From positions 1 through 6,337 of the forward strand of contig CAAGDU010000057.1 in the NCBI GenBank assembly GCA_900768725.1: a DNA stretch of 6,337 nucleotides, given 5' to 3'. The notes beneath the pieces are model-generated. The model saw only the letters and a program-made list of their open reading frames with translations, searched no databases and was not told the origin of the DNA. Source of the DNA: Bacteroidales bacterium (GTDB taxonomy: Bacteria > Bacteroidota > Bacteroidia > Bacteroidales > Paludibacteraceae). Of this stretch, positions 5,582 through 6,337 are shown one piece after another. A program made the position numbers and the translations under genes. Position 1 is the first letter of the stretch, and each line of letters begins with the position of its first letter.

Positions 5582-6337
5582 TCATATATAATTTACCTCC
5601 GGGTGGAGGGTTATTTGGAATCGTTGCGCTATGCTCTCCGTGATGTTTGTTGCGAGGGTGATGATGTCTTGCGCGGTGGCATTGCCTGTGTTCACTATCA
5701 CCAGCGGCTGTTTCTCATACACTTGCGCCCCGCCCTGTCGCTTGCCTTTCCATCCGCATTGCTCTATAAGCCATGCCGCGGGAATCTTGATGCCGTTCGC
5801 TGTTTCATAATGCGGCACTTGCTCTGCGGTCTTTTGCTCTTGGCGGAGTATTGCTTGGAAATGTTCGGGGGTGATAATCGGGTTCTTGAAGAAACTGCCG
5901 GCAGAGCCCAACTCCTCGGGCTCAGGCAGTTTCTGCTTGCGGATAGCAATCACCGCCTCGCGGATATTCATCGGCGTAGGCTCCTTGCCTGCCAAAGCTT
6001 GTCGCAGGTTGCCATAGTCGAGGTGCGGTTGCGGTTGCTTGCTCAGTTTGTACACCACGCTCGTTACGATATACTGCCCTTTCAGTTCGTTCTTGAATAT
6101 ACTATCCCGATAGGCAAAGCGGCATTCTTCGTTGGTGAATATCCGTTCTTCGCCCGTCTCTACGGCTATGGTATGCACTTCGTGTATCACGTCCTTGGCT
6201 TCCACGCCATAAGCCCCCACGTTCTGTATGGCAGACGCGCCTACTTCGCCCGGGATATGGCTCAGGTTCTCCAAACCGTACAGCCCCATGTCGGCTACCT
6301 GCGCTATCAGGTCGTCCATCACGATACCTGCGCCCGC
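5582..6337 (-). CDS. murB: UDP-N-acetylenolpyruvoylglucosamine reductase MurB (partial, N-terminus outside window)
   Basis: MurB uses FAD and NADPH to reduce UDP-GlcNAc-enolpyruvate, the product of MurA, to UDP-MurNAc in the cytoplasm. The last 251 residues are present. The frame runs open to the window edge as AGAGIVMDDLI, part of the conserved G-A-G FAD-binding stretch, so the GTG and ATG near 6320 are internal and about 80 residues are missing. Seen motifs, numbered from the edge, are IPGEVGASAIQNVGAYGVE (28-46, FAD pyrophosphate/flavin contacts), CRFAYRDSIFK (72-82; Arg77, E. coli Arg159), DYGNL (108-112, the type I tyrosine loop), SAGSFFKNP (145-153; Ser148, E. coli Ser229, the proton donor), AAWLIEQCGWKG (187-198), and HPEVNYI (245-251; Glu247, E. 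coli Glu325). All catalytic residues are intact. The type I form fits the presence of the tyrosine loop. It lies directly upstream of murA on the same strand. Confidence 0.96.
   Translation of the reverse strand, partial: AGAGIVMDDLIAQVADMGLYGLENLSHIPGEVGASAIQNVGAYGVEAKDVIHEVHTIAVETGEERIFTNEECRFAYRDSIFKNELKGQYIVTSVVYKLSKQPQPHLDYGNLRQALAGKEPTPMNIREAVIAIRKQKLPEPEELGSAGSFFKNPIITPEHFQAILRQEQKTAEQVPHYETANGIKIPAAWLIEQCGWKGKRQGGAQVYEKQPLVIVNTGNATAQDIITLATNITESIAQRFQITLHPEVNYI

Noticed and set aside
6319..6322. GTG or ATG near the right edge as the murB start
   Set aside because: The frame continues upstream as AGAGI, matching the conserved MurB FAD-binding stretch, so the gene begins outside the window.

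Overview
The window looks like a piece of a chromosome from a member of the Bacteroidota, most likely Bacteroidales. This rests on the protein character (RlmB beginning close to an IFGIRAVIEAI stretch, a DsbD family protein with a GYGCVNCRKME thioredoxin site, MurA with Asp in place of the catalytic Cys), on AT-rich heptad repeats between genes, and on the lack of reliable Shine-Dalgarno sequences. Genus cannot be fixed from the sequence alone. The genes are ordinary housekeeping genes, and I found no defence system, prophage, insertion sequence, CRISPR array or RNA gene.

Layout. Plus strand, left end: the 3' part of a PrsW/CPBP-like membrane protease gene (1-291) overlaps by 4 bp the gene for the delta subunit of the DNA polymerase III clamp loader (holA, 288-1328). 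A 15-bp perfect inverted repeat at 1316-1347 closes this unit and faces the convergent minus-strand genes, so it can serve both directions. Minus strand, read from right to left: murB (open at the right window edge, stop at 5582), murA (5468-4161), a dsbD-type thiol:disulfide interchange gene (4043-2280), then the 23S rRNA 2'-O-methyltransferase gene rlmB (2130-1369).

How the genes work together. MurA and MurB catalyse the first two committed steps of peptidoglycan precursor synthesis (UDP-GlcNAc to UDP-GlcNAc-enolpyruvate to UDP-MurNAc), so their adjacency makes functional sense. DsbD carries electrons from the cytoplasm across the inner membrane to periplasmic thiol proteins, and RlmB modifies the ribosome. 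These two share the strand, but no obvious pathway, with murBA. HolA loads the replication sliding clamp, and its overlap with the PrsW-like gene is probably a transcriptional arrangement only.

The most unusual feature is between the genes. Each of the three minus-strand gaps (113, 117 and 149 bp) is largely filled by a different kind of repeat: a GC-rich paired-hairpin element between murB and murA, a 13-bp tandem array between murA and dsbD, and an AATTAAG/AATTATG heptad array with inverted arms between dsbD and rlmB. Two of these run up to or into the neighbouring start or stop codons. I could not see a convincing Bacteroidota promoter (TTTG ... TAnnTTTG) in any of the gaps. No gene-free stretch exceeds 300 bases.
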